A DNA stretch of 64,000 bases from an uncultured SAR116 cluster alpha proteobacterium (lineage in GTDB: Bacteria; Pseudomonadota; Alphaproteobacteria; Puniceispirillales; Marisalimonadaceae): NCBI GenBank assembly GCA_902543145.1, contig CACBXG010000004.1, positions 1-64,000 on the forward strand. Direction: 5' to 3'. Below, one piece after another: positions 8,257-16,202 of the stretch; positions within the stretch are counted from its first letter, which is position 1; each line of letters opens with the position of its first letter. The position numbers and the translations under genes were made by a program. Below the pieces are notes generated by a model that was not told the DNA's origin, did no database searches, and saw only the letters and a program-made list of their open reading frames with translations.

Positions 8257-8751
8257 ATGTGCGAAGGATGCGAAGAAATAATTAATGAAAAAAAACCTGT
8301 CATAAGACAGGCCGCTTTTAAGTATAAAAATGATTTTGTTGGAGCAAATGAATTAATCTCAATAATTAATGTTAAGTTTTTTAGTTGGAAAAGAAAACAA
8401 GAAGGACCTATTCAGGTAAATAACAGCTTTTTTCATAAGATTGCTCATAATGCTGCGATTGATGAAATAAAAGAATATGAAGTAAGTATTGATAGTCCAG
8501 ACCATAAATCATTAGTTGAAAAAATACATTTTCATGATCCTTCTTCCTTTGTATTAGCGCAAAGAATAATGAAGGATTGCTCTCCAGAAGAAAAAGACGC
8601 TCTCATGTCAATAGTTAATAGGGAAGATCCCGAGGAATTTGCAAATAGATACAATATTAATTATGCAAATGCAGTTCAAAAAAGAAGACGAATAGTCAAA
8701 AAAATTAAAGACAGACTATTTTCAAAAAACTTGGAGAGAAGTCATGGATAA
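8257..8751 (+). CDS. ECF sigma factor-like / sigma-70 domain protein
   Basis: A 164-residue protein. Residues about 58-80 (FFHKIAHNAAIDEIKEY) match the region 2 pattern of ECF sigma factors (F..IA.N.AID.IR). Residues about 107-155 (SPEEKDAL through an EEFANRYNINYANAVQKRRR helix-turn-helix) match region 4. The product starts with a Cys pair (MCEGCEE) that could bind a metal or redox ligand. I chose the ATG at 8257 over a TTG at 8254 because AAGGAGAG ends six bases before it. It lies 12 bp after the ARPP-1 gene and overlaps the next gene by 8 bp. No obvious anti-sigma factor with a membrane segment is adjacent, and the soluble neighbours could play that part. Divergence from typical sigma factors leaves a DNA-binding regulator as the alternative. 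Confidence 0.6.
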   Translation: MCEGCEEIINEKKPVIRQAAFKYKNDFVGANELISIINVKFFSWKRKQEGPIQVNNSFFHKIAHNAAIDEIKEYEVSIDSPDHKSLVEKIHFHDPSSFVLAQRIMKDCSPEEKDALMSIVNREDPEEFANRYNINYANAVQKRRRIVKKIKDRLFSKNLERSHG

Positions 8752-9466
8752 GAACTTAATCACATTATATGAACTTCAGTTATATGTTAAATCATGGGGT
8801 AACAGTAATAATGACAGGGTTAAAATATTTTTAGAAAATGTTTTTCAAATGGGGATTTCATCAAGATACGATGATATTTTTCCAATGACAGAATTTGAAT
8901 ATGGTGATTTGTTAATATTGGACCAAGAATTTATCTATGATGAATATATAAAATTTTTAGAAAAAAATGAGATTTTTGACGATGTTCTTTTTTACATCGC
9001 AGAGAACGAATATCAAAATTTCTATGAACAAATTAAATATGCTTTCAAACCATTAGAAGATATAACAAAACACTTTAAAACTAGAAAAAAATTAATTGAA
9101 GAAGAAATAGAAAGGAAAAGACAAGAAGAAATCGAACAAAAAAAACGTGAAGAATTAATGAAAAAATTACGCGAAGAAATTCAAAACGAAAGTGAAAATG
9201 AAGAATACAAATCAACATCATTTAAAAGAGAAATAAATGCAAGTGAGAGTATAGAAATGTCGCAGATGATTGATTTAAATTCATTTTTCCCAAGTGGTGA
9301 TATTTATACCCCACCTGAAACATTTGAAGAAAAATTACAAAGGCAAATGGGGGTTAATATCAACAAAGATTTACAAGCAAATATTTATGCTCGTATTAGA
9401 ATAGAAGAGCATCTAAAAGAAATTAATAAATTAAAATCAACACTTACAAATATTTTTTCAAATTAG
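8744..9466 (+). CDS. Coiled-coil protein of unknown function
   Basis: A 240-residue protein with an acidic, Tyr/Phe-rich N-terminal domain (1-110), a long charged coiled coil (about 115-165, runs of E, K and R) and a short C-terminal helical tail. No signal peptide, membrane helix or known catalytic motif is visible. The ATG overlaps the stop of the sigma-like gene by 8 bp, so translation is almost certainly coupled and the proteins probably work together. The coiled coil suggests oligomerisation or binding of the sigma-like protein. Unrecognised family. Confidence 0.72.
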   Translation: MDKNLITLYELQLYVKSWGNSNNDRVKIFLENVFQMGISSRYDDIFPMTEFEYGDLLILDQEFIYDEYIKFLEKNEIFDDVLFYIAENEYQNFYEQIKYAFKPLEDITKHFKTRKKLIEEEIERKRQEEIEQKKREELMKKLREEIQNESENEEYKSTSFKREINASESIEMSQMIDLNSFFPSGDIYTPPETFEEKLQRQMGVNINKDLQANIYARIRIEEHLKEINKLKSTLTNIFSN

Positions 9467-9553
9467 TTTGCATTAATAATCATGCTTAATGTTTTAATAA
9501 AACCACACTAAATTTATCATTAATTGGCCATAATTTAGTTTTACATTAAATTT

Positions 9554-10075
9554 ATGAAATTATTTATATATATTTTTTATATTGTTCTTTTCAGTTTTCT
9601 TACTTCATATAGTCTAGGAAAAGATAAATATAACTTTGATTTAAAAATTATATCTGACGATTATTCTATAAAAAATCATATTGAAGACAGTATTTTTAAA
9701 AATTTAAAAAAATTTAAAAATATTGAAATAAATAAAAATTTAGATTTTAGAGATGGCACTCCTTCTGTCATATTATATATTTATGGAAAAAAACACACTA
9801 ATAGCAACATAAATAATAAGATAATAACATTTACAATTGCCCATACCTCTAACACTGAATTTATGAACTTAATGGGTGAAGTTTTTGGTGATGATAAATT
9901 CAATGAAAGTTCACAGAGAATGAAAGAGATTACGAGTGATCTTTTAATCAACAAAAAAGCGATCTTGAAATATTTGAATGTGGCTTCTATTGATAACATT
10001 AAACAAATTGATGAAGCTACCGAACAAATCCTTTTTAGTTTGTCAAAAAGAATAAAAAATTACTATCTTCAATGA
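9554..10075 (+). CDS. Secreted protein of unknown function
   Basis: A 173-residue protein with an N-terminal hydrophobic signal segment (about 4-22) followed by a small-residue region, so probably exported to the periplasm. The mature part is Lys/Asn-rich, with alternating beta-like strands (VILYIYG, IITFTIAH) and C-terminal helices. There is no lipobox and no known motif. Its own intergenic region of 87 bp precedes it, and it is followed by a second secreted orphan on the same strand. Not recognised. Confidence 0.6.
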   Translation: MKLFIYIFYIVLFSFLTSYSLGKDKYNFDLKIISDDYSIKNHIEDSIFKNLKKFKNIEINKNLDFRDGTPSVILYIYGKKHTNSNINNKIITFTIAHTSNTEFMNLMGEVFGDDKFNESSQRMKEITSDLLINKKAILKYLNVASIDNIKQIDEATEQILFSLSKRIKNYYLQ

Positions 10076-10206
10076 TCATAGTAGCTGAATTTTAAAATAA
10101 TACACATTTTACGCTTAACTATATGATTTTAACAATAATTTTTATATTATATATTTCAGGATTTATAATAAATTGACATAATTTAAATTAATTGCAATTC
10201 TAAATA

Positions 10207-11109
10207 ATGTTTAAAATTTTAACATATTTCCTTTTCATTATAATTTTTTTAATAAAGAATATATACGCATCTGACTCGAAGTTTTTAAATGTTAGTCAAT
10301 TATTAGTTAAAAATTATGGATGGGAAACTCATGAAATTGGTCCTTTTGGACAGTTTTACACACTTACTCTTGATTCAAAAGGAGATTCAATTTTAGATCT
10401 TCATCAAATTATCAAACGTAAGTTTGGGGGTAATAAATCAACAAAAATATGCGAAATTTTTTTGATAGGAAGAAAACTTATCATCAAAAATGAACACCTA
10501 ATTAAAACTAATTACTCTCAAGAAAAAGCCAAAAAAGCTAGAAGAGAATATGTTTTATATGGAAAAAACTTATCTGAAAAAGAGTGGATGTTATCTGATC
10601 AATTTAATTGGTTAACAGTTATCGCAGAAGGAACTAATTCTTCATCACCAACTCAAGAAATTTTTAACAAAGTTTTAACTGTGGTTGATTGTGATAATTT
10701 TAATGTATTTGTAAAATATAAAAACAATAAAATTAAGTTCCCAAATAGAATTTTAATAAATCCAGAATATTTATTTCTAGATATGGTGAACGTTACTTCA
10801 AAAAATTCAGGAAAAATTAAGGATATTTTTAAAGAGATGAAATCTCTAGTTGATAAAAATATAAAAAACATTAAGAAGGGCTCAAATTATCTAATAAAAG
10901 TTGGATTTTGGACAAATAGTAAAGAAAAACTTTTTTTTGAAAAATTAGCTAAATCAGTAAAGCCAGATAATTTAATGTTAGCTGGTGATATTTGTGAGTT
11001 AAAGGGTACCGAAGTATGTGGCAAACTTCTTGTTTCTTTAGATAAGGCTGAGGATCCAAATCAATGGTTAACAGATCTGTCCAACATGATAAAACAAAAT
11101 AAGAAATAA
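10207..11109 (+). CDS. Secreted protein of unknown function
   Basis: A 300-residue protein with a typical signal peptide (hydrophobic residues about 4-18, a YAS-type cleavage site near residue 22). The mature protein is basic and mixed alpha/beta, with two pairs of Cys in the C-terminal part (for example DICELKG..VCGKLL) that could form disulfides in the periplasm. No family recognised. It follows the other exported orphan after 131 bp of A+T-rich sequence and may have its own promoter. Confidence 0.62.
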   Translation: MFKILTYFLFIIIFLIKNIYASDSKFLNVSQLLVKNYGWETHEIGPFGQFYTLTLDSKGDSILDLHQIIKRKFGGNKSTKICEIFLIGRKLIIKNEHLIKTNYSQEKAKKARREYVLYGKNLSEKEWMLSDQFNWLTVIAEGTNSSSPTQEIFNKVLTVVDCDNFNVFVKYKNNKIKFPNRILINPEYLFLDMVNVTSKNSGKIKDIFKEMKSLVDKNIKNIKKGSNYLIKVGFWTNSKEKLFFEKLAKSVKPDNLMLAGDICELKGTEVCGKLLVSLDKAEDPNQWLTDLSNMIKQNKK

Positions 11110-11193
11110 TTATAAGAATTACCTTATATTAAATTAAGTAAAAATTTTAACAATAAAAATAATTAAATATTATTTTCAATAACCTGTTTACAA

Positions 11194-12342
11194 TTAATTT
11201 TGATTTATGTTCCTTACTTTTTCACACAAATAACCTATTGGTTCAAACATTGGCTTATATTTTGGAAGATCCGCTTTAATTTCAAAAATTCTTTCTTTAC
11301 ATTCATTTTCTGTTTTGTAGGGGCCCCTTGTATCCGCTAAATTTTCGCAATTATTTGGAATAGTTTCTTTTCCTTTTAAGCAAACCATCAGATTTGCCTC
11401 ATAAAATTTCTTTTCGGTTTTCTTTATTTTTCTGTATGGATTTAGAATATCTATATTAGCAGTTCGTAAAAAATTAGAGACTTTTTTTTCAGTAATTAAA
11501 TAGCCATTTGGACTATAATGTTTCTCAGTTTGGAGTGTTGCGCCTAACACTGACTCACCTTCTTTTCTTTTTTGTTGGCTTACAACAATTTTACCATTTT
11601 CAAAAATAGCAAACCCATTTCTTCCGTGATAACTTTTATTATGACTTAAATGACAATAGTTATTTTTTATTCTTGGAACAAAAATGTCGAGTACCTGTAT
11701 ATATCCGTCTGCGACAGTGACATTGTATCTTAATAGAAGCTCTTTTTTACCATTATTGTTAATGTCTTTGAAAATTGGTTCATAAAAATATTGAATAGGG
11801 CCGTTTATATCAAAAGTGTCACAAGGTTGATGTAATCGATCAGATTTATGGATTTTCCCAATCCTAACTTTTGCACTATGCATCCCTACAGTATAAGCGA
11901 TTTCTTTTTCCTTTCCTCTTGCAAGAATATACCAAGTTTCTATGTAAGGTTTCCCCCATACTGATACATACTGGTTTTGGCTTCCGTTAATTTTTACAAG
12001 AATATTATCATCATCATCATTCTTATTAGACCCCCATTGATGAAGTGTTCTTGTAAAAAAGAATTGTAAGAATTCATTTGAATATTCACCATCAAGAAAA
12101 GATGTTGGTGTCTGTTTGGTTTTTCTATCATAAATAGTATTTATTGCATTTGTTATGTTTGCATTTTCACTACCTAAATATTTAGCTATTAGATAATCTG
12201 ATTTATGAAAATTGGATTTTTTATATTCTATAGATGATTGCGATAATAAACTTTCAAGATTTGAAGGGGAGGCATTAGCAGCGGGAACTGCTAATGCAAC
12301 TAGGAGGTTTATAAATGAAACACAAAATACTTTTAGGTTCAT
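11194..12342 (-). CDS. Secreted protein with an FG-GAP/EF-type calcium-loop-like repeat, unknown function
   Basis: A 382-residue protein with a clear signal peptide ending around ANASPS (residue about 25). In the middle is DINNNGKKELLLRY, the Asp/Asn-rich loop followed by a hydrophobic strand seen in FG-GAP/VCBS-type calcium-binding repeats, preceded by strands such as YVSVWG and TWYILARG. The C-terminal 60 residues contain four Cys spaced like a small disulfide-bonded domain. It probably acts in the periplasm or at the surface. Transcribed leftwards, convergent with the previous secreted gene. No enzymatic motif seen. Confidence 0.65.
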   Translation of the reverse strand: MNLKVFCVSFINLLVALAVPAANASPSNLESLLSQSSIEYKKSNFHKSDYLIAKYLGSENANITNAINTIYDRKTKQTPTSFLDGEYSNEFLQFFFTRTLHQWGSNKNDDDDNILVKINGSQNQYVSVWGKPYIETWYILARGKEKEIAYTVGMHSAKVRIGKIHKSDRLHQPCDTFDINGPIQYFYEPIFKDINNNGKKELLLRYNVTVADGYIQVLDIFVPRIKNNYCHLSHNKSYHGRNGFAIFENGKIVVSQQKRKEGESVLGATLQTEKHYSPNGYLITEKKVSNFLRTANIDILNPYRKIKKTEKKFYEANLMVCLKGKETIPNNCENLADTRGPYKTENECKERIFEIKADLPKYKPMFEPIGYLCEKVRNINQN

Positions 12343-12425
12343 AATTACATTTATAAGCCTAATTTAGACTTGATTATGCATGAAATAAGGTAAGTTCGTG
12401 GCAAATAGTAAAATTACAATATCTA

Positions 12426-12929
12426 TTAATAAGGATAAGAAAAGTTTCCAGACATGTATTCTGATGAATTAGTAAGAAATAAAAAAATTGGGAATAGGTA
12501 AGGGGTCAAGTCTTGCGCGATTGGTTCAATTAAAGGAAATAGTGGAAAATATATTTTTGTTTTGCATAAAATTAATGCAAGAGGAATAAAACCTAAAAAA
12601 GCTATAATTGGGAACAAAATTACAGAAATATTAAGAGTGTATTTTTTACGTTTAAATTCGGGTGAAGTAATTTTTGATGATATTATGTAAACACGAACTG
12701 CATTTATTATGCACCAAAATATCATCAAGAAAGCAATTCCTAAAGTTGAATAAAATAACATAGCACCCATGTACGACAAAGTTATTGATCTATCTTGTTC
12801 AATCATGAGGATATCAACAAATTCTGCCGTGAAATTAAGGCATATTATATAAGCACAAACTAATGGTAAAACTCCATAGTACCAAAACCATCTATCCAGT
12901 TTATCTATAATCAACATTTGATCAGTCAT
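12426..12929 (-). CDS. Multi-pass membrane protein of unknown function
   Basis: A 167-residue integral membrane protein with about four hydrophobic segments (roughly residues 15-37, 52-78, 98-122 and 128-152). The loop between the second and third segments is basic (SPEFKRKKYT), suggesting a cytoplasmic side. No family recognised. It lies 84 bp upstream of the FG-GAP-like secreted gene on the same strand, so the two may be co-expressed. Confidence 0.6.
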   Translation of the reverse strand: MTDQMLIIDKLDRWFWYYGVLPLVCAYIICLNFTAEFVDILMIEQDRSITLSYMGAMLFYSTLGIAFLMIFWCIINAVRVYIISSKITSPEFKRKKYTLNISVILFPIIAFLGFIPLALILCKTKIYFPLFPLIEPIAQDLTPYLFPIFLFLTNSSEYMSGNFSYPY

Positions 12930-13013
12930 AATATAAATACTATCATGAACAAGAGATTTTTAAAAAGTCTTAGTAATGGAAGATGGCTATAAGATTGTTG
13001 GGAATATTATAAT

Positions 13014-13418
13014 ATGAGAAGTCAATTTGAGAGTTTGTTTACAAGCAAAGACATTATACGTGCTAAATATCCAAACGGCTGGGTAGGGTGGTTAAATGAT
13101 AAAATGTCCGATGATGACGATGGTCGTTTAACACGTTTTACAACAATGGATGGAAGATATATGTATTGCATAGTTGAAAGACTAATTGATTATGGATTCA
13201 AACCACCTGAGTTAATTGATGATACAATCTATTTTCATGACTTTTATTTAAATGTTTATGAATACCTTGATTATGCAAAATATGACTATTCAAAATATAT
13301 GATTAAAACCCCATATTGGCTTAATATTCAGTCTCAACCAAAGAAAACTATTAAAGACATCTATGAGTCAGGTTTAGATTTTTATGAGTATAACGGATTG
13401 GATTATTCAATAAATTAA
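13014..13418 (+). CDS. Hypothetical protein, Tyr/Asp-rich
   Basis: A 134-residue soluble protein with unusually many aromatic and acidic residues (for example YEYLDYAKYDYSKY). No signal peptide or known motif. The start is preceded only by a weak purine stretch. It reads rightwards from a short divergent region shared with the membrane protein. Likely a real small cargo gene given its length in this A+T-rich DNA, but unrecognised. Confidence 0.5.
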   Translation: MRSQFESLFTSKDIIRAKYPNGWVGWLNDKMSDDDDGRLTRFTTMDGRYMYCIVERLIDYGFKPPELIDDTIYFHDFYLNVYEYLDYAKYDYSKYMIKTPYWLNIQSQPKKTIKDIYESGLDFYEYNGLDYSIN

Positions 13419-13500
13419 TTTTAGTCAAAATCATTTAAGCTTTACCTGTATGTATTATTTTGATTAAGTATTAATATCAAAAATTAAACAGGATTTCATA

Positions 13501-13683
13501 ATGGCAGATAAACCATATGGTGATTATTGGGACAGATCTGATTTACTTGAAGAAGTAAAATCATTATATCAAAAACTTCATGGTACCAGACCAGAGGTTG
13601 GTTTGTACGATGATTTAGAAATTAAATCCTTAAACGAAGAACTAGCGGATTTAAGAGGGGAAATTATAAAGAAAAATTTATAA
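13501..13683 (+). CDS. Small hypothetical protein
   Basis: A 60-residue charged helical protein with a plausible RBS (AGGA eight bases before the ATG). Leu-rich heptad-like spacing (LLEEVKSLYQKL, then LNEELADLRGEI) suggests a small coiled coil. The 3' end overlaps the convergent membrane-anchored gene by 20 bp. Not recognised. Confidence 0.45.
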   Translation: MADKPYGDYWDRSDLLEEVKSLYQKLHGTRPEVGLYDDLEIKSLNEELADLRGEIIKKNL

Positions 13684-14356
13684 GTGACTTGTTTTCTTTG
13701 AACCAAATATAATTAAAGGCATCATTCTCGTTTTCAAAAAACTCAAAATATTTCAACGGCACTATACTTAATCCTACATTATTTAAATTAAATAAACCAA
13801 ACAACCCTATAGTACACGGGTTTAACCCAGTCATTGAACCAGTTTTAGAGTAACTACATGATTTAACTAAATACGAACTTTTGCATTCCGTTTGAATATT
13901 AGGAGCATGTAATTGGCATATCTGCGATTTAACGGCACCTAAAAGACGAAAGGTCTTTTCATATGTTTCTGAATTATTAATTTCAGCTTTTATACATTTT
14001 TTTATTGGTTGAATTAATGAATACATATGATCTCCATATCCAATTAAAACTTTTTTTTCTTTATAGTCTATAATCTCTTTTCCAAAGTATTCTCCGGGAT
14101 TTAACCTGAAGTTTTCATAGTCAGAAATATAAAAATTTCTAGAATAATCAGATAACCAATTACCTGACATAGTCTCTACTTTAAAACACGGATATGTAAG
14201 ATTTTTCCATTCATCAGTAATTTTTATTTCATTATATTTTGGAATGTCTAAAAACAAAGGATATGGAACTTTGTTTAAATAAGGGAGCCCAAATATTAAA
14301 ACGATTAATAAAATAATAATTTTTTTATAAAGTTTGTTATATAGAAACGAAAACAT
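13664..14356 (-). CDS. Membrane-anchored protein of unknown function
   Basis: A 230-residue protein with one N-terminal membrane segment (about 11-26, IIILLIVLIFGLPYL after a Lys-rich start) and a large extracytoplasmic part containing several Cys (FKVET, KSQICQLHAP, SCSYSKTGS), compatible with disulfides. It starts one base after the stop of a 69-residue membrane protein, so the pair is an operon. Unrecognised. Confidence 0.6.
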   Translation of the reverse strand: MFSFLYNKLYKKIIILLIVLIFGLPYLNKVPYPLFLDIPKYNEIKITDEWKNLTYPCFKVETMSGNWLSDYSRNFYISDYENFRLNPGEYFGKEIIDYKEKKVLIGYGDHMYSLIQPIKKCIKAEINNSETYEKTFRLLGAVKSQICQLHAPNIQTECKSSYLVKSCSYSKTGSMTGLNPCTIGLFGLFNLNNVGLSIVPLKYFEFFENENDAFNYIWFKENKSLINFSL

Positions 14357-14357
14357 T

Positions 14358-14567
14358 TCAGCTTCTATTTTTCATCATTTGTTCATTTTTAATTCTTAGT
14401 CTTACAACCTCAGCGAATAATATAAGACTCAATAAAGGCCAAATTATACAAAAAATCCAAACATTAATTTCTTCGTAAGTAATGCCAAGTATATTTGCTA
14501 AATCTACAAGTAAAACTACACAAAAATTAAAGACTATATCAATCCATTCAATACCACTATTAGCCAA
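14358..14567 (-). CDS. Small membrane protein
   Basis: A 69-residue protein with one or two hydrophobic segments (about 8-28 and 37-57) and a basic C-terminus (RLRIKNEQMMKNRS), expected in the inner membrane. Its stop abuts the start of the next membrane-anchored gene, suggesting a two-component membrane unit. A 14-bp perfect palindrome lies about 50 bp upstream of its start. Function unknown. Confidence 0.5.
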   Translation of the reverse strand: MANSGIEWIDIVFNFCVVLLVDLANILGITYEEINVWIFCIIWPLLSLILFAEVVRLRIKNEQMMKNRS

Positions 14568-14617
14568 ATCATCTATCCAAAATTTAACAATTTATTTTAA
14601 ACTTAAACTAATAGTGA

Positions 14618-14631
14618 TTTTAGGCCTAAAA
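14618..14631. promoter_or_regulatory. Perfect 14-bp palindrome, candidate operator
   Basis: TTTTAGGCCTAAAA reads identically on both strands. It lies in the 114-bp gap between the integrase stop and the start of the small membrane gene, 50 to 64 bp upstream of that start. Perfect symmetry with a GC-rich centre in A+T-rich DNA fits a dimeric repressor site. No regulator is assigned. Confidence 0.3.
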
Positions 14632-14681
14632 AAGGCTTAATAATGATTATTTGTGGGTATTTGTTCTCAAAACGCTAATAC

Positions 14682-15908
14682 TCAATTTATGTTTTTTAAA
14701 GACTTAACCTCTGCAGATTCAATTAAATTTCCGTTTAAAAATAAATCCCACTCATTCATTATTTTATGTCTTTTATTTAATAAATTTGTTCTTAAATAAG
14801 CACTCTCTGTTTTATTATTATTCTGATGTGACAAGCATAATTCTATAGCCCTTCTAGAAAAATTATGCTGTTCTTCTGCCCAATCTCTGAAAGCGGATCT
14901 AAATCCATGAACAACTGATAATTTATGAATTTCTGGGTAGTTTTCTTTTAAAAATTGAAGCATTGCGTTATTAGAAATATGGGTATTAGGCTTTATGCCG
15001 GGAAAAACATAAACTTCATCTGAATAGGGACGGATTTTTTCCAAAACATTAATTGAACTCTGATTTAAAGTTACTGTATGTGCAACTCTAGTTTTAATTC
15101 TATCCTCTGGAATATTCCACACTTTAAAATCTAGATTAAATTCATCCCATCTTGCTCCAATAACCTCACTTGTCCTTGAGGCAGTAAGAATTAAAAAAAG
15201 TAGCGACATACCAGAAAATAAGTTTGAGTTTTTTAATTGGTTTATAAAACTAGGAAGTTTTTCATAGGGAAGTGAGCGATGATGTTTCACTTTTTTAATT
15301 GTTGCGGATTTAGGCAGTAGATATACTAAATTATCATTTAAAGTTGCAGGGTTAGGGAAGTCTCTATACTTCAATGCAATCGACCATGATAGTATTTTTT
15401 CAATTCTTTGTCTTACTCTTGAAGCTGTTTCGTGTTTAATGCTCCAAATTGGTTTAAGAATATTTAAAATATGATTGTTAGTGATATGATATACAGGTAA
15501 TTTACCAATTTTTGGAAATACATATTTCTCTAGGGTAGATGTCCATTGCTTAGCGTGTTTTTTATTAGTCCATTGAACCTGATGAGTTTGAATGTACTCA
15601 GATGCTGCAATTTTAAATGTCATAGATTCTTTTTTAATTCTATCAATTTTAATAGTATTTTTTTCTAAAATAGGATCAATATCCTTAAGGATTAAAATTT
15701 TATTTTGGTCTCTTTTCTTTCTTGCTTCAGCCAAAGAAATATCAGGAAAAGACCCTAATCCCATGTCTTTTGTTTTGCCATACCATCTGTATCTGTAAAT
15801 CCATTGTTTATTACCAGATTTTGTAACTCTTAATCTAAGACCATCATAGTCAGTATATATACCCGGTTTTTTTAAATTTTTTATGATAATAGATGTAAAT
15901 TTTTTCAT
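14682..15908 (-). CDS. P4-type tyrosine integrase
   Basis: A 408-residue site-specific recombinase of the island. An N-terminal DUF4102-type arm-binding domain (about 1-85, with GLRLRVTKSG and KDMGLGSFPDISLAEAR) is followed by a SAM-like core-binding domain (about 97-190) and the catalytic domain. The catalytic residues are Arg245 (TASRTSEV), His334 and Arg337 (HGFRS), His361 (LSHQ) and the nucleophile Tyr371 (SAYLR), so the enzyme looks active. It lies 151 bp from the 3' end of tRNA-Ser and reads away from it. A duplicated AAAAAGAGGG lies just upstream and the nearer copy supplies the RBS. It should excise and integrate the island at the tRNA 3' end. Confidence 0.93.
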   Translation of the reverse strand: MKKFTSIIIKNLKKPGIYTDYDGLRLRVTKSGNKQWIYRYRWYGKTKDMGLGSFPDISLAEARKKRDQNKILILKDIDPILEKNTIKIDRIKKESMTFKIAASEYIQTHQVQWTNKKHAKQWTSTLEKYVFPKIGKLPVYHITNNHILNILKPIWSIKHETASRVRQRIEKILSWSIALKYRDFPNPATLNDNLVYLLPKSATIKKVKHHRSLPYEKLPSFINQLKNSNLFSGMSLLFLILTASRTSEVIGARWDEFNLDFKVWNIPEDRIKTRVAHTVTLNQSSINVLEKIRPYSDEVYVFPGIKPNTHISNNAMLQFLKENYPEIHKLSVVHGFRSAFRDWAEEQHNFSRRAIELCLSHQNNNKTESAYLRTNLLNKRHKIMNEWDLFLNGNLIESAEVKSLKNIN

Positions 15909-15917
15909 CTCATCTGT

Positions 15918-15939
15918 CCCTCTTTTTATCCCTCTTTTT
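15918..15939 (-). repeat. Duplicated 10-bp direct repeat upstream of integrase
   Basis: CCCTCTTTTT occurs at 15918-15927 and 15930-15939 with a 2-bp spacer. On the gene strand this reads AAAAAGAGGG twice, the proximal copy lying about nine bases from the integrase ATG and acting as its Shine-Dalgarno. The second copy may be a duplicated RBS or a binding site for the integrase or an excisionase. Confidence 0.4.
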
Positions 15940-16022
15940 GTGAGTTTTGGGAATGCTAATAAGATTATAACAATTTACATGAATCGACGCAAGTCATTGA
16001 AATATATATATTTTTAGTATAT

Positions 16023-16051
16023 ATTATTTTACATTATTTTACATTATTTAC
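16023..16051. repeat. 10-bp direct repeats next to the tRNA 3' end
   Basis: ATTATTTTAC is present exactly at 16023-16032 and 16033-16042, followed by ATTATTTAC (one T short) at 16043-16051. The 10-bp period is close to one helical turn, so the same DNA face is repeated. The repeats end nine bases from the encoded CCA of tRNA-Ser, inside the attachment-site region, where tyrosine integrases place arm-type sites. Chance low-complexity expansion is the alternative. Confidence 0.45.
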
Positions 16052-16059
16052 TATAATAA

Positions 16060-16088
16060 TGGCGGAGGGAGGGGGATTCGAACCCCCG
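16060..16088. other. Probable attachment site (tRNA-Ser 3' end)
   Basis: The 3' part of the tRNA-Ser gene (CCA, acceptor strand and T-arm) is the usual crossover region for P4-type integrases. The orientation of the tRNA and the position of the integrase place this as the integrase-proximal junction. The core cannot be delimited without the second copy, which was not found in the window. Confidence 0.4.
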
Positions 16089-16151
16089 AAAGGGATTGCT
16101 CCCTTTAACGATTTAGCAAACCGGCGCCTTCAGCCACTCAGCCACCCCTCC
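16060..16151 (-). tRNA. tRNA-Ser(GCT)
   Basis: On the minus strand the sequence folds as a class II tRNA: acceptor stem GGAGGGG paired with TCCCTCC (one G-T), a D-arm, an anticodon loop TTGCTAA giving anticodon GCT (reads AGC/AGU serine codons), a long variable arm (AAAGGGAGCAATCCCTTT), a T-arm GGGGGTTCGAATCCCCC, discriminator G and an encoded CCA. The length is 92 bases including CCA. It is the integration target of the island. Confidence 0.95.
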
Positions 16152-16202
16152 GCGGGCTCGTTCAATGTCTTAAGTGTCCTACTTCACGCTGTATGCTCTC
16201 TC

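Larger units (their letters stand above)
1..16060. mobile_element. Genomic island integrated at tRNA-Ser(GCT), left end outside window
   Basis: A P4-type tyrosine integrase lies about 150 bp from the 3' end of a tRNA-Ser gene, the classic layout of an element that recombined into a tRNA 3' end. Because the tRNA 3' end faces left, the element runs leftwards from about 16060. Everything to the left is accessory (helicases, a GIY-YIG protein, an ARPP-1 operon, orphan secreted and membrane proteins), while ordinary metabolic genes start right of the tRNA. I searched by eye for a second copy of the tRNA 3' end between 1 and 14680 and found none, so the other attachment site should be beyond the left edge. 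No phage structural, conjugation or plasmid replication genes are visible. Extent and mobility are inferred. Confidence 0.65.

Noticed and set aside
10164-10201. TTGACA and TATAAT-like hexamers upstream of the secreted gene at 10207
   Set aside because: The two elements are not correctly spaced relative to each other or to the start codon, and such hexamers are common by chance in this A+T-rich DNA.
1-14681. Second copy of the tRNA-Ser 3' end (left attachment site)
   Set aside because: No matching GC-rich stretch was found by eye to the left of the integrase, so the left end is taken to lie outside the window.
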